Source of the DNA: Brevibacterium linens ATCC 9172
Lineage (GTDB): Bacteria > Actinomycetota > Actinomycetes > Actinomycetales > Brevibacteriaceae
Length of the DNA: 64,000 bases
Direction of reading: 5' to 3'
Assembly: GCF_900169165.1 (NCBI RefSeq)
Contig: NZ_FXYY01000001.1
Location: 62,001 to 126,000, forward strand
The notes below the pieces were generated by a model. It saw only the letters and a list, made by a program, of their open reading frames with translations, was not told the origin of the DNA and did no database searches. Within the stretch, counting starts at the first letter, position 1. Each line of letters begins with the position of its first letter. The position numbers and the translations under genes are program-made. Of this stretch, positions 8,016-16,814 are shown in pieces.

Positions 8016-8366
8016 GTGAATACCGAAGAACTCGTTCAGGACTGGGCCCCGCTGCCCGACATCGCAGAACTCACCGGGCTCGGCATCTCCCAGGTGCGGA
8101 GGCTGCTCGAAGACGGCGCCATCTGCGGAATCAAGATCGGCGATCCGAAGGTTCTGCGGGTCCCGTTGGCCTTCTTCGTCGACGGTGAGGTCGTCAAACC
8201 GCTCAAGGGCACTCTGCATACCCTCTACGACGCCGGATTCGACTACGAGGAAGCCATCGTGTGGCTCTTCACCCACGACGATTCCCTGCCGGGCCGGCCC
8301 ATCGACCTGCTTCGCGCCGGCAACAAGAAGGAAGTCCGCCGCCGCGCTCAGGCGCTGGCGTTCTGA
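8016..8366 (+). CDS. Rv2175c-like DNA-binding protein
   Basis: This 116-residue protein resembles mycobacterial Rv2175c, a small winged-helix/excisionase-like DNA-binding protein that is a substrate of the kinase PknL. An N-terminal helix-turn-helix segment (LPDIAELTGLGISQVRRLLE, about 13-32) is followed by the family stretches VPLAFFVDGEVVKPL and LHTLYDAGFDYEEAIVWLF, and the typical end EVRRRAQALAF. I chose GTG 8016 because the frame upstream is unconserved, no ribosome site is present and the promoter geometry predicts a leaderless mRNA. The mycobacterial protein is phosphorylated on a Thr near its N-terminus; here T3 is the only Thr before the HTH. The target DNA is unknown. Confidence 0.85.
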   Translation: MNTEELVQDWAPLPDIAELTGLGISQVRRLLEDGAICGIKIGDPKVLRVPLAFFVDGEVVKPLKGTLHTLYDAGFDYEEAIVWLFTHDDSLPGRPIDLLRAGNKKEVRRRAQALAF

Positions 8367-8408
8367 TCTGCGCCGCCCGCTCGAGGTGAGCAGGCCCGTT
8401 CGTCGGGT

Positions 8409-9692
8409 TCAGCTGGAGCGGTAGCTCAGCGCCCTCGCGAATGCCTTGAGCCGCTCCTGTGCGGCCGGACCGATGCGCACTGGCGCCGAGGCGGCCGCCC
8501 CGGTCGCTGAATCGGTCGCCGCGCCGTCTCCTGCCCACGTATCGACGATCGTCGCCGTGTGGGCATGTTTGTCCGCGATGAAGGATTCGACGGCGGCGAG
8601 ACCGCCCGAGTCCGTGATCATGCCGACGCATTCGGCCACCTCGGCGTCGGTGAGATCCGGATCGCCCAACCGTGCGGCGAGGACCTCGAGCCGGTCCGCT
8701 GGGATCCGAGAGGCCGTCTCGGCGATGAGCACGGTCCGCTTGCCCTCGCGGATGTCGTCGCCGGCGGGTTTGCCCGTGGCCTCGGGGTCACCGGCGATGC
8801 CGAGGACATCGTCGCGCAGCTGGAACGCCTGACCGAGGGGAAGACCGAAAGCGGAGATCTCCGCCAGCTGCCGATCGTCCGCTCCCGCCAGGGCCGCGCC
8901 GAGCAGGAGCGGCTGCTCGACCGAATACTTCGCGGACTTGAAGCTGAGCACCTCCCACGCGCGATCGGCGATCCGGGCGTCGCCGAGGGGGATGACCTCG
9001 GCGAGCACATCGAGGTACTGGCCGACCATGACGTCGCGGCGCACGATTCCGCGCAGTTCGCGTGCCGAGGCGCTGTCGCCCAGGCACTCCTGCGAGCGTT
9101 CGAAGAGCTCCTCGCTCAGGGCCAGGCAGATATCGCCGATGACGATGGAGGCGGAGACCCCGAAGGAGGCGCCGTCGCCGTGGAAGCCGGAGCGCTGATG
9201 GCGGGCCTCGAACTGACGGTGCAGGGCGGGCCGGCCGCGCCGGGTGTCCGAATTGTCGATGACGTCATCATGGATGAGCGCGGCGGCATGGAGCAGCTCG
9301 AGCGACCCTGCCGCCTGGGCCAGGCCCGCGATGACGTCGGCGGAGGGGCCGGTGTCCGCGCCGGCGCGGACGTCTCCGCCGGCGAGCTGGAAGCCCCACC
9401 ACAGCAGGACGGGACGGATCCTCTTGCCGCCGCGGGTGAACTCGATGAGAGCGTCGCCGATCGCAGCCGCATCGGGTGAGATCGCCTCGAACTCTGCGGC
9501 CTTCTCAGCGAGGAAGGCCTCGAGCTGGGCGGACACCTCGGCGGCGATGGATTCCGGAGAGTCGAGGGACTCGACGAGGGCGGGAGGGGCACCCGTCGCC
9601 GCGGACGACGAGGGCGCGGCCGTCGACGAGGGCGCAGCGGACGGAGCGGACTCGGGGGAGTCTCCGGGCGTCACAGAACGATGTGAGGTCAT
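8409..9692 (-). CDS. Polyprenyl (geranylgeranyl-type) diphosphate synthase
   Basis: This 427-residue trans-isoprenyl diphosphate synthase extends allylic diphosphates with isopentenyl diphosphate. The first Asp-rich motif is DDVID (142-146) and the second DDVLG (294-298); GGKRIRP binds the substrate phosphate. The fifth residue before the first motif is alanine, which in this family permits products of C20 or longer; the exact chain length is not decided by sequence. The first 50 residues are Ala/Ser/Pro-rich and not part of the fold. The start is the ATG at 9692, overlapping the stop of the lipoprotein gene by one base (TGATG); the in-frame TTG just before it is unlikely. It converges on the Rv2175c-like gene with 42 bases between and no evident hairpin. 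A prenyl synthase (idsA2) lies at the same place in M. tuberculosis. Confidence 0.88.
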   Translation of the reverse strand: MTSHRSVTPGDSPESAPSAAPSSTAAPSSSAATGAPPALVESLDSPESIAAEVSAQLEAFLAEKAAEFEAISPDAAAIGDALIEFTRGGKRIRPVLLWWGFQLAGGDVRAGADTGPSADVIAGLAQAAGSLELLHAAALIHDDVIDNSDTRRGRPALHRQFEARHQRSGFHGDGASFGVSASIVIGDICLALSEELFERSQECLGDSASARELRGIVRRDVMVGQYLDVLAEVIPLGDARIADRAWEVLSFKSAKYSVEQPLLLGAALAGADDRQLAEISAFGLPLGQAFQLRDDVLGIAGDPEATGKPAGDDIREGKRTVLIAETASRIPADRLEVLAARLGDPDLTDAEVAECVGMITDSGGLAAVESFIADKHAHTATIVDTWAGDGAATDSATGAAASAPVRIGPAAQERLKAFARALSYRSS

Positions 9693-10258
9693 CAACCGAT
9701 GTTTCCGCCGACGGTGACGATCGAATTCGCCTTGTCCTCGGAATCCTCGGCGACCGTGACGACGAGGACGCTGTCATTGTCCTTGTGTTTGAAGTTGACC
9801 ACACGGGCGCTCTTCGTCTTCACCTCATCCCCGAGGCGTTCGAAGTCGGCCTTGCCGAGCTCCTTCTCGTAGAACGCGAAGACGTCCTTGGCATCGGCCT
9901 CGGCGCGGAGGGTGAGGCTGACCTGTTCGGGCAGCTTCTTGTCCTTGTCGTTGTGGGCCTTGACGATCGACGCGGAGAGCACCTCGGAATCCGGGTACGG
10001 CTTGATGTACTCGGGCAGATCCTTGACATCGTTCGATGTATCAGGATCCGAACCCGTGGCCTCGGTCGACGCTTTGGCCGAAGCGGTCTCGGACTCGGAC
10101 TTTGCCGAGGCTGTGGTCTCGGCCGAGGCTGCGGAGGTCGAGGTCTCCGGGGAGGCCGAAGCGGTTGATTCGGCCGTGTCTCCATCGGTTCCCGAACAGC
10201 CCGCAAGAGCGAGAGCGGCGACGATGGGCAGTGTCATGACAGCGGTGCGCGATACCAT
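9692..10258 (-). CDS. Putative lipoprotein of unknown function
   Basis: This 188-residue protein has a lipoprotein signal peptide ending in the lipobox LAGC (Cys21). A Ser/Thr/Ala/Glu-rich linker (22-75) leads to a C-terminal domain of about 110 residues starting DLPEYIKPYPDSEVL. That domain contains VFAFYEKELGKADFERLGDE, which recalls the small alpha/beta folds of secreted actinobacterial proteins. I recognise no enzyme motif. It is translationally coupled to the prenyl synthase by a TGATG overlap. TACTCT on the minus strand (10270-10265) ends 7 bases before the ATG, so this operon may also start leaderless. Confidence 0.75.
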   Translation of the reverse strand: MVSRTAVMTLPIVAALALAGCSGTDGDTAESTASASPETSTSAASAETTASAKSESETASAKASTEATGSDPDTSNDVKDLPEYIKPYPDSEVLSASIVKAHNDKDKKLPEQVSLTLRAEADAKDVFAFYEKELGKADFERLGDEVKTKSARVVNFKHKDNDSVLVVTVAEDSEDKANSIVTVGGNIG

Positions 10259-10318
10259 GCTTCAAGAGTACCTGGACTGTTCGGCGGAGCCGAAAGGAAC
10301 GAACGCGAGGGGCAGGCG

Positions 10319-11554
10319 ATGAGTCGGAAGCAGCTGGCACGATCCGGAGGTGATCTGAGCCGATTGGGCACGGACGACGCCGGTGCCACCATGCTCCACC
10401 TCGACATGGACTCGTTCTTCGTCTCCGTCGAGCTGCTCAGCCGTCCGCACCTCGTCGGCCGTCCCGTCATCGTCGGCGGGCGCAGCGGCCGCGGAGTCGT
10501 CGTCTCGGCCAGCTATGAAGCGCGCGAGTTCGGGGTGCACGCGGCGATGCCGATGTCGCGGGCCATGAATCTGTGTCCCATCGCCGAGGTGATCCCACCC
10601 TCCCACGGCCTGTATTCCTCCTACTCCCGTCAGGTCTTCGATCTCGTCGCCGAGGTCACTCCCGATGTTCGTCAGGTCAGTGTCGACGAAGCCTATATCG
10701 ACGTCTCCGGAGCTGTGCGACGACTCGGCTCTCCGGTCGAGATCACCACCCAGCTGCGTGCCCGGATCCGGGAGCGGACGGGGCTGAGCGCCTCGGTCGG
10801 CATCGCCGTCAGCCGGGTCGTGGCCAAGCTCGCCTCGACCAGGGCGAAACCGAACGGTCAGCTGCTCGTGCCCGTGGCTGCGACCCGGGAATTCCTCGAC
10901 CCGATGCCGATCGAAGCTCTGCCGGGAGTGGGGGAGAAGACCCAGGCAGGCTTCTCCCGCTACGGAATCCGTCTCATCGGCGACCTCGCCGCCGTGGACG
11001 AGGACTGGGCCGCACGCGTCTTCGGTGCCCACGGCCATCAGCTGTGGCGGGCCGCCCACGGACAGGACTCCTCCGGTTTCGACCAGCAGGCCAGAGAACA
11101 CTCGATCAGTGCGGAGAACACCTTCGGCGAGGACATCTGGGACATCGCTGTGCTCGAACACGAACTGCTGCGTCTGGCCGACAAGGTCGCCTATCGGGTC
11201 CGTGCGGAGGGGAAGGTGGCCACGAGCCTCGGACTGAAGTACCGCCTCGGCGATTTCACCACCCTGTCGAGGTCGGTGACCCTGACGGCTCCGACGGATC
11301 TGGCCAGGGAGATGTACGAGGCCCTTCGCCCCGCTCTGCGCACGCTGCGCGAGCAGCGCTCTCAGGGCGTCAGACTGCTCGGGGTCAGGGCTGCCGGACT
11401 CAGCGATTTCGCCGTCACGGGACGACAGGCCACCTTGGACGAACCAGTTCATTCCGGACGCGACGCCGAGGTCGCCCTCGACGAGGTGAGACGCCGGTTC
11501 GGCAGCGAAGCGATCTCCCAGGCTTCGCTTCTGCGCAAGCCTCCCGAGGCCTGA
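10319..11554 (+). CDS. dinB: DNA polymerase IV (Y family)
   Basis: This error-prone translesion polymerase has 411 residues. The palm carboxylates are D29/D31 in HLDMDSFFVSVE and D123/E124 in SVDEAYIDVSG. The thumb helix-hairpin-helix is seen as IEALPGVGEKTQAGFSRYGI. The little-finger domain follows (about 245-360) with SISAENTFGEDI. Near the C-terminus, QASLL may serve as a sliding-clamp motif; that is a guess. The first 24 residues precede the fold and could be shortened by using the ATG at M25 (10391). It is divergent from the lipoprotein operon, with about 60 bases between the two starts. There is no LexA-type box that I can recognise. Confidence 0.93.
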   Translation: MSRKQLARSGGDLSRLGTDDAGATMLHLDMDSFFVSVELLSRPHLVGRPVIVGGRSGRGVVVSASYEAREFGVHAAMPMSRAMNLCPIAEVIPPSHGLYSSYSRQVFDLVAEVTPDVRQVSVDEAYIDVSGAVRRLGSPVEITTQLRARIRERTGLSASVGIAVSRVVAKLASTRAKPNGQLLVPVAATREFLDPMPIEALPGVGEKTQAGFSRYGIRLIGDLAAVDEDWAARVFGAHGHQLWRAAHGQDSSGFDQQAREHSISAENTFGEDIWDIAVLEHELLRLADKVAYRVRAEGKVATSLGLKYRLGDFTTLSRSVTLTAPTDLAREMYEALRPALRTLREQRSQGVRLLGVRAAGLSDFAVTGRQATLDEPVHSGRDAEVALDEVRRRFGSEAISQASLLRKPPEA

Positions 11555-11642
11555 GAGCGGGTGAGCGGGAGCACAGTCTGAAGACCCCGTGGGAATCCGG
11601 CTCCTGACAGCCTGCGGAGATGTTTTTTCGGGCCTCAGAGAC

Positions 11643-11648
11643 TATGAT
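11643..11648 (+). promoter_or_regulatory. -10 element before the DUF3040 gene
   Basis: TATGAT, one mismatch from consensus, lies 38 bases before the ATG at 11686. A leader of about 30 nt would contain the GGGGG purine tract before the start. Confidence 0.4.
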
Positions 11649-11685
11649 TGAGTGAAAGACTTGAGAAGCGAAACGGGGGTTCGAG

Positions 11686-12093
11686 ATGCCACTCTCCGAT
11701 CACGAACAGCAGCTGTTGGATCAACTGGAGAAGCAGCTGCGCAGTGAAGACCCTCGTTTTGCGCGGAATATCTCGGAAACCCAGGCCGCTGCCACGGGTC
11801 CCGGGTTCTCCGCCAAGCGCTTCGTCCTCGGCATCATCGTCGCGCTCGCCGGGCTGGCCGCGACGATCCTCGCGATCTCGCTCGTCTCCAGCTCCGTCTG
11901 GTGGATCGCCCTCGGCGTCGTCGGGTTCGGCCTCATGGTCGCCGGGATGTACTGGGCGTTCAGCCGTCCCGGTCATGTCCACACGACTCAGACGGACTCT
12001 CGGAATTCCGGAGGCAAGGCCGGCGCCAAGGGCAGCTCCGGATTCATGAGCCGGATGGAAGACCGGTGGGAGAAGCGCCAGCGCGGCGAATGA
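11686..12093 (+). CDS. DUF3040 small membrane protein
   Basis: This 135-residue actinobacterial DUF3040 protein has the family start MPLSDHEQQLLDQLEKQL and an N-terminal amphipathic segment ending near RFARNIS. Two membrane helices (about 48-68 and 72-90) and a basic, flexible C-terminal tail follow. The function is unknown. In many actinobacteria DUF3040 genes sit near dinB and upstream of the mraZ-led division cluster, and the same order is seen here. It has its own probable promoter and a purine-rich ribosome site. Confidence 0.85.
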   Translation: MPLSDHEQQLLDQLEKQLRSEDPRFARNISETQAAATGPGFSAKRFVLGIIVALAGLAATILAISLVSSSVWWIALGVVGFGLMVAGMYWAFSRPGHVHTTQTDSRNSGGKAGAKGSSGFMSRMEDRWEKRQRGE

Positions 12094-12124
12094 TCCCGGT
12101 CTCGGCGATCAAGGCATTCTCGAT

Positions 12125-12841
12125 ATGAGGGTGCCTTTTTCCATGCCGGTCCGCGTGCTCGTGAGTGCCGGTTCAGTCCTCGCCGTCTGTGCCGGTGTCT
12201 TCGTCTTCGCCGAGGCGGCCCACTGGCGATCGAGTCACCGCCGACTGGGAGACTGTGACGTCGCCGATCCCCGCAGGCGCCGCAGCGGTCGGTGCGCGAG
12301 TCGCCACACAGCGACCTTGCGGACGGCGGGCAGCGACCAGATCATCGTGGTCCTCGGATATGCCAACCGCGGGCAGCGGCCGAACGGAATCAATCGATTC
12401 CGGGTCCGCGCGGGTCTGCGGTCGATCGATCCGAGGGCGCGGTCGACCCTCCTCATCTTCTGCGGGGGAGCCGTCGCGGGCAGAACGTCGGAGGCGCTCA
12501 TCGTGGAGAGCTTCGCCCGTGAGGAACTCGGCTTCACCGGTCGAACGGTGCGGGAGGGGCAGAGCACAACGACGTGGGAGAACATCGCCAACGCGATCCC
12601 CATCATCGATCGCGAACTCACCCCGGCCACAACGATCAGCATCGTCTCGAACTCCCATCATGCCGAGAAGGCGCGCGACCACCTGTGGCAGATGCGCCCG
12701 GACCTGGCACGACGACTGGTCCGCGGGGGAGACTACCGATTCGGAGAACATCCGCTGGTGAAGCCCATCGCCGCCGTGCGCGGCCTGCTCGCGTTGCGTG
12801 CACTCGATCGAGAGGACGCGAAACACGCGGCAGGGCACTGA
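12125..12841 (+). CDS. YdcF-like (DUF218) protein
   Basis: This 238-residue protein has an N-terminal membrane anchor (about 8-30), then a DUF218/YdcF domain. IIVVLGYANRG, NRFRVRAGLRSIDP, LLIFCGGAV, STTTWENIANAIP and SNSHHAEKARDHLW match the family, whose members bind SAM or act near cell-envelope synthesis. The segment between about 42 and 70 is Arg-rich and less typical, but the conserved parts before and after it are in one frame, so I do not call a frameshift. Two ATGs (12125 and 12143) could serve as start. It stands 31 bases after DUF3040 and ends before a terminator hairpin. Confidence 0.75.
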   Translation: MRVPFSMPVRVLVSAGSVLAVCAGVFVFAEAAHWRSSHRRLGDCDVADPRRRRSGRCASRHTATLRTAGSDQIIVVLGYANRGQRPNGINRFRVRAGLRSIDPRARSTLLIFCGGAVAGRTSEALIVESFAREELGFTGRTVREGQSTTTWENIANAIPIIDRELTPATTISIVSNSHHAEKARDHLWQMRPDLARRLVRGGDYRFGEHPLVKPIAAVRGLLALRALDREDAKHAAGH

Positions 12842-12930
12842 GGTGCCACGCTCACGCACTGAGCTCCCAGGCTGTTAGAGCCTGCGACGAGCCGCCTCGC
12901 GGGGCGAGCCTGTCGTGGAGGATGCGGAAG

Positions 12931-12962
12931 CGAAGAGGCGGCCCCGCAGGACCGCCTCTTCG
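12931..12962. terminator. Bidirectional terminator between ydcF-like and transglutaminase genes
   Basis: A perfect 11-bp stem (CGAAGAGGCGG, 12931-12941, with 12952-12962) and a 10-nt loop separate two convergent genes. Confidence 0.7.
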
Positions 12963-12967
12963 TTCAC

Positions 12968-13003
12968 CGGCCAGGATCGTCAGGTATCGGCCAGGATCGT
13001 CAG
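12968..13003. repeat. 16-bp direct repeat
   Basis: CGGCCAGGATCGTCAG occurs at 12968-12983 and again at 12988-13003, a 20-bp period. It lies between the terminator and the transglutaminase stop. It may be a small duplication; no role is visible. Confidence 0.7.
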
Positions 13004-13010
13004 CTCATCG

Positions 13011-15533
13011 TCATTTGGGACGACTGAACAAGCTGGCCGGCCAGATCTTCGCGGAGATCCGACCGCCCGGCGTGGCTCGCTCCGACAGGTCCGTCTTCAC
13101 CTCGTCGACGAGCGCGCGCACCTCGGAGTCGTCGAGAGACTCGGTCGCGGCACCGTAGCGCTGGGCTTCGAGAGCATCGACGAACGCTCCCAGGGCCGAA
13201 TCATCACGGCCCGTCTCGGTCGGCGTCGACGGAGCCGGACTGCTCAAACGTCGCAGCCGTTCATCCGAACGATCAAACGTCGAGGAGCCGGCGCCTTCTG
13301 CGCTCTGGGCGGCGGCACCGGAACCGGCGGCCGCCTCGGCGGCGGACTTTCGCGTCGGTTCGCCGGTGTCCGGATCGACCTCCGGTGCCGTGGTGCCCGC
13401 GTCTGCCTCGGTCGAGCTCGTGGCGCCCGCAGTCCCGGAGCCACCGGCAGCACCGGTTGCAGGGACTGCACCGGAGAGCACGAGCTCGTTGAAGCGCAGC
13501 GTCCGACTCGAATCCAAACTCTGCCCGTAGTCGGTCGCCAGAGCGCGGACCTCGGTCCACACCGCTTCGAGGTCGTTCGGATCCTTCGTCCGGCGCGAAC
13601 GCAGGATCGAACGCCAGATCGCCGGCAGTGCGGCGAGCAGCAGCAGGACGAGCACGATCGCTGCGATGCCGAAGACCGTGCCGAGATCCGAACCGGCCGG
13701 CTCTGCGGCCTCCGTGCTCGTCTCCTCCTCGGTGGGCCCTTCGGAGCCACCGGTCGGTGAGGCGGACTCGGTCGGCTCTTCGCTCGGGCTCGCCGATTCT
13801 GTCTCGTCGCTCTCCTCCTGCTGGTCGGCGCCATTGGCGAGAGTCCACTTCGGCGGATCGCCGGCCGGCCCGCCGGGGGTGGGTTCGAAGCGCACCCAAC
13901 CGGCGCCTTCGAAGTACAGCTCCGGCCAGGCATGCGAATCCTGCATGCTCACGTCGTAGCCGTCCTCGCCCTCATCCGCCCCGGCGTAGCCGACGCCGAT
14001 GCGCGCCGGGATGCCCATCGTGCGGGCCATGATCGTCATGGCCGAGGAGAACTGGACGCAGTAGCCCTGTTTATCGGCCAGGAAGTCCGAGATCGCATCG
14101 CCGCTGGCGCGTTCGGGAGCATCGAGCGAATACTCGAAATCGCCGCCGCGGAAATACGCCTGCAGCATGACTGCGGCCTCCCACTGATTCTCGGCATCGG
14201 CGGTGACTCGCTCCGCCGTCTCCTTCACGCTCGTGGGCAGAGAATCGGGGACTGCGAGTTCGGTCTCGAAATCGCTCTCGGACACCGGAGTCGCCGACTG
14301 CAGATCCGCGACATCGGGATTCGGGGACAGATAGTCCATCGAATACTGCAGTCCGCCGGTCTTCTCACCGTTGCCGACGATCGTCAGCGTCTTCTCGTCG
14401 AAGATCCACCGGCGACCCAGATCCTTCGGCTGCTGCGGAGCATACGGAGACGGCAGGTACTGCTGATCGTAGTTGTCGCCGACGGCGACGCTGATCGTCT
14501 CTTCCGTGAAGTTCTTGTCCCGCGGCAGCCCTGCCGGCCACGGCATGCCGTCGCTGGCGATCGCGAAGGGATCGAGGCTGAATGGACTCGGTGCCCAGTT
14601 CTCGCCGTCGAAGTCATCGATCGAGGTCAACCGGATCGGATCCGATTCCTCGGCCGTCGTCTGATAGCGGAACAGCGTCGTGTCATCGCGATCGCCGAGG
14701 TTCTGGCGCAGGTTGAGGAACGGATTCGTCACCGTCAGATCTCCCTGGCCCTTCGATGCCCGATCGGGCAGGGTCGGCACCGGCGGCAGCAGAAGGGGCA
14801 GGCCGATGCCGATCGCCAGAGCCAGAGCGCCGGCCAGGATCGCCGTCATCCCGCCCCGCCATCGGGTCGCGGGCAGATAGGGGCTGAGCATGAGCAGCAG
14901 GAATGCCGCGAGGATGGCGACCACATGCCACCACTGCACCTCCTGAGCGGCGAAGTAGACGGGGATCATCCACAGCACGAGCAGCAGCACGCCACCGACC
15001 TTCGGCGCCTGCAGATCCGAGACGAGACCGTCGATGAGGATCGTGATGAGGGTGAAGGCGATCGTGAGCATCGCGATGAAGCCCGGTGTGCTCGCCGCCG
15101 GGGGAGCGGTCGCATAGAGGTCGCTGACCCCTTCGGAGAGCAGATCGATCACCGTCCCGAAGGACGCACCGGTCGGGATGAACCCGAGCAGCAGCGAATC
15201 CCCGGCGCAGACGACGAAGACCGCGAGGAGGCCGGCCACGCACTGGGCGATGACCGCGGTGCCGGTCGACCGCAGCACCGGCACGGTGCGGAAGACGGCA
15301 CCGACGATGACGACGACTGCGACGGAGATCAGCACGGGCGACAGCCAGGCGAAGTCCTTGAACACGGCCGACACGGCGACCGCCGTCAGCGCCATGGACA
15401 CGAAGACGACGATCGCTTCGAGCCAGCCTGTGCTCGGCCGCTCATCGCTCGTCGACACCGGCGCCGAGTGATCCTGTGCCGGGGGTCCGGAATCGGCTCC
15501 GCGCGGACGGGCGTCAGGAGTGTTGAGACTCAT
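13011..15533 (-). CDS. Membrane transglutaminase-like (TgpA family) protein
   Basis: This 840-residue protein begins with about seven or eight membrane helices (about 35-270). An extracellular transglutaminase/protease-like core has Cys492 (QGYCVQFSSAM) and His534 (QDSHAWPELYFEG); the third residue of the triad would lie in WVRFEPTPG. A Ser/Glu/Thr-rich linker, one more helix (GIAAIVLVLLLLAALPAIW) and a C-terminal cytoplasmic domain with Ala/Gly/Ser-rich insertions follow. In actinobacteria such genes form a unit with MoxR and DUF58 genes. The substrate is unknown. The start is the ATG at 15533, overlapping the DUF58 stop by 4 bases; the longer frame upstream lies inside DUF58 and is unconserved. 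It is the last gene of the operon. Confidence 0.88.
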   Translation of the reverse strand: MSLNTPDARPRGADSGPPAQDHSAPVSTSDERPSTGWLEAIVVFVSMALTAVAVSAVFKDFAWLSPVLISVAVVVIVGAVFRTVPVLRSTGTAVIAQCVAGLLAVFVVCAGDSLLLGFIPTGASFGTVIDLLSEGVSDLYATAPPAASTPGFIAMLTIAFTLITILIDGLVSDLQAPKVGGVLLLVLWMIPVYFAAQEVQWWHVVAILAAFLLLMLSPYLPATRWRGGMTAILAGALALAIGIGLPLLLPPVPTLPDRASKGQGDLTVTNPFLNLRQNLGDRDDTTLFRYQTTAEESDPIRLTSIDDFDGENWAPSPFSLDPFAIASDGMPWPAGLPRDKNFTEETISVAVGDNYDQQYLPSPYAPQQPKDLGRRWIFDEKTLTIVGNGEKTGGLQYSMDYLSPNPDVADLQSATPVSESDFETELAVPDSLPTSVKETAERVTADAENQWEAAVMLQAYFRGGDFEYSLDAPERASGDAISDFLADKQGYCVQFSSAMTIMARTMGIPARIGVGYAGADEGEDGYDVSMQDSHAWPELYFEGAGWVRFEPTPGGPAGDPPKWTLANGADQQEESDETESASPSEEPTESASPTGGSEGPTEEETSTEAAEPAGSDLGTVFGIAAIVLVLLLLAALPAIWRSILRSRRTKDPNDLEAVWTEVRALATDYGQSLDSSRTLRFNELVLSGAVPATGAAGGSGTAGATSSTEADAGTTAPEVDPDTGEPTRKSAAEAAAGSGAAAQSAEGAGSSTFDRSDERLRRLSSPAPSTPTETGRDDSALGAFVDALEAQRYGAATESLDDSEVRALVDEVKTDLSERATPGGRISAKIWPASLFSRPK

Positions 15534-16810
15534 CGGCGCACCCCCTGCGGTGCCGAACTCGCGCCACCGGGAGGCGAACTCGCGCTTCCGGGCGTCGAAG
15601 AGGCGCCGCCGGCACCGGCTGTGCCCGGTCCGGGTTCGGCCGACATCCGATCGGTGCCGCTGCGAGAGCGCTTGGACTCGAAGGTCGTCCACGACTCCGG
15701 CAGATCTTCGCTGAGACCGAGCATCGTCAGATCGTCGATCTCGCTGAGCGTGCGCAGAGTCACCGGCACACGACGGGAGAAGTGCGCGGCGAGCTCCTGG
15801 CCCCGCTGATCGCCGACGGAGCAGATGACGATGTGATTCGGGTTGTCGTGCGAGGGCAGTTCGACCCTGCCCGGACGCACAAGGGCGGTCAGCAGACGCA
15901 GCTTGTCGATCTCGCGGGCTCCTTTGAATCTGATCTGGTGCCCGGGGGCGACGACATTGACCTCGTAATCGGACTTGAGGAACGCGGTTCCGGCCGCGGT
16001 CGCCGCGGCCAGCAGGAACTCGATCTCGAGATCGCTCGGCTCCTCAGCGCCTTCATCGGCGACGAGGTCGATGAGGATGAGCGCATAGAGCGTCTCCTCA
16101 TCGGCTTCATGCCGGACCATGAGCTCGCCGGACTTCGCCGTCGAGGGCCAATGCACATGCCGCAGGTCATCGCCGGGCACGTACTCACGTGTGTGGAAGT
16201 CCCGGGTGGTGTGTCCGGTGCGGACCTTGCCGTCATCGAGGCGGGCGGGCCGGATCGACGAATCCTGCGGAATGCGGGCGGGCAGAATCGGCACGGACAC
16301 GGCCACGGGGAAGGCCCCGTGGACCTTCTTCTTCATCGTCACCAGGCCGAAGGGCCCGAACACGGTGATGAGGACCGCGTCGATCCCGGTCACGCCGCGG
16401 CGGTTGGGGGTGAACGACGTCAGCACCGTCTGCGAAGTCCCATGGGCCAGAGCCGGAACGTCACCGGAGGTGGAGTCGCCGAAGCCCTCGGCCGGAACGA
16501 AGTCGATCGTCGCAGCCGGAATCGCGAGCTGACCGATGTTGGTCACGCGCGCCTGCACTTCGACCTCTTTGCCCTCGGCGGCCAACGGGTAGCGGTCCGA
16601 CGACGGCGACAGCGCCACCTCGTGGAGGTTGGTGCTCATCGTGATCGACACCCGCCGGGTGCCCCACAGGATGAGCAGCGCCGAGAGCAGGACCAGGCCG
16701 AGCAGCAGCAGACCGGCCGGAAGCAGACCGGGCAGCGCGAAGCGGTAGGCCGTGATGATGAGGGCCGCCCCGGCCAGGACGAAGATGATTCCCGAAGTGC
16801 TCAGTCGCAT
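15530..16810 (-). CDS. DUF58 protein
   Basis: This 426-residue protein has two N-terminal membrane helices (about 5-25 and 30-50), a beta-rich middle and the DUF58 signature RTGHTTRDFHTREYVPGDDL followed by RHVHWPSTAKSGELMVR. That signature is part of a vWA-like domain. The C-terminal about 50 residues are Ser/Gly/Pro-rich. Proteins of this family work with MoxR AAA ATPases in chaperone-like complexes; no activity can be assigned here. The ATG at 16810 begins 4 bases after the MoxR stop and is the only start that places a membrane helix at the N-terminus. Confidence 0.9.
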   Translation of the reverse strand: MRLSTSGIIFVLAGAALIITAYRFALPGLLPAGLLLLGLVLLSALLILWGTRRVSITMSTNLHEVALSPSSDRYPLAAEGKEVEVQARVTNIGQLAIPAATIDFVPAEGFGDSTSGDVPALAHGTSQTVLTSFTPNRRGVTGIDAVLITVFGPFGLVTMKKKVHGAFPVAVSVPILPARIPQDSSIRPARLDDGKVRTGHTTRDFHTREYVPGDDLRHVHWPSTAKSGELMVRHEADEETLYALILIDLVADEGAEEPSDLEIEFLLAAATAAGTAFLKSDYEVNVVAPGHQIRFKGAREIDKLRLLTALVRPGRVELPSHDNPNHIVICSVGDQRGQELAAHFSRRVPVTLRTLSEIDDLTMLGLSEDLPESWTTFESKRSRSGTDRMSAEPGPGTAGAGGASSTPGSASSPPGGASSAPQGVRR

Positions 16811-16814
16811 GTGG

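Noticed and set aside
12165..12761. Second frame over the ydcF-like gene, considered as a sign of frameshift at its N-terminal part
   Set aside because: The conserved segments before and after the Arg-rich stretch (AEAAHWRSSHRRLG and IIVVLGYANRG) are in the same frame, so no frameshift is needed.
13932..15809. 625-codon plus-strand frame opposite the transglutaminase gene
   Set aside because: Arg/Gly/Asp-rich with no domain; the opposite strand carries a complete MoxR-DUF58-transglutaminase operon.
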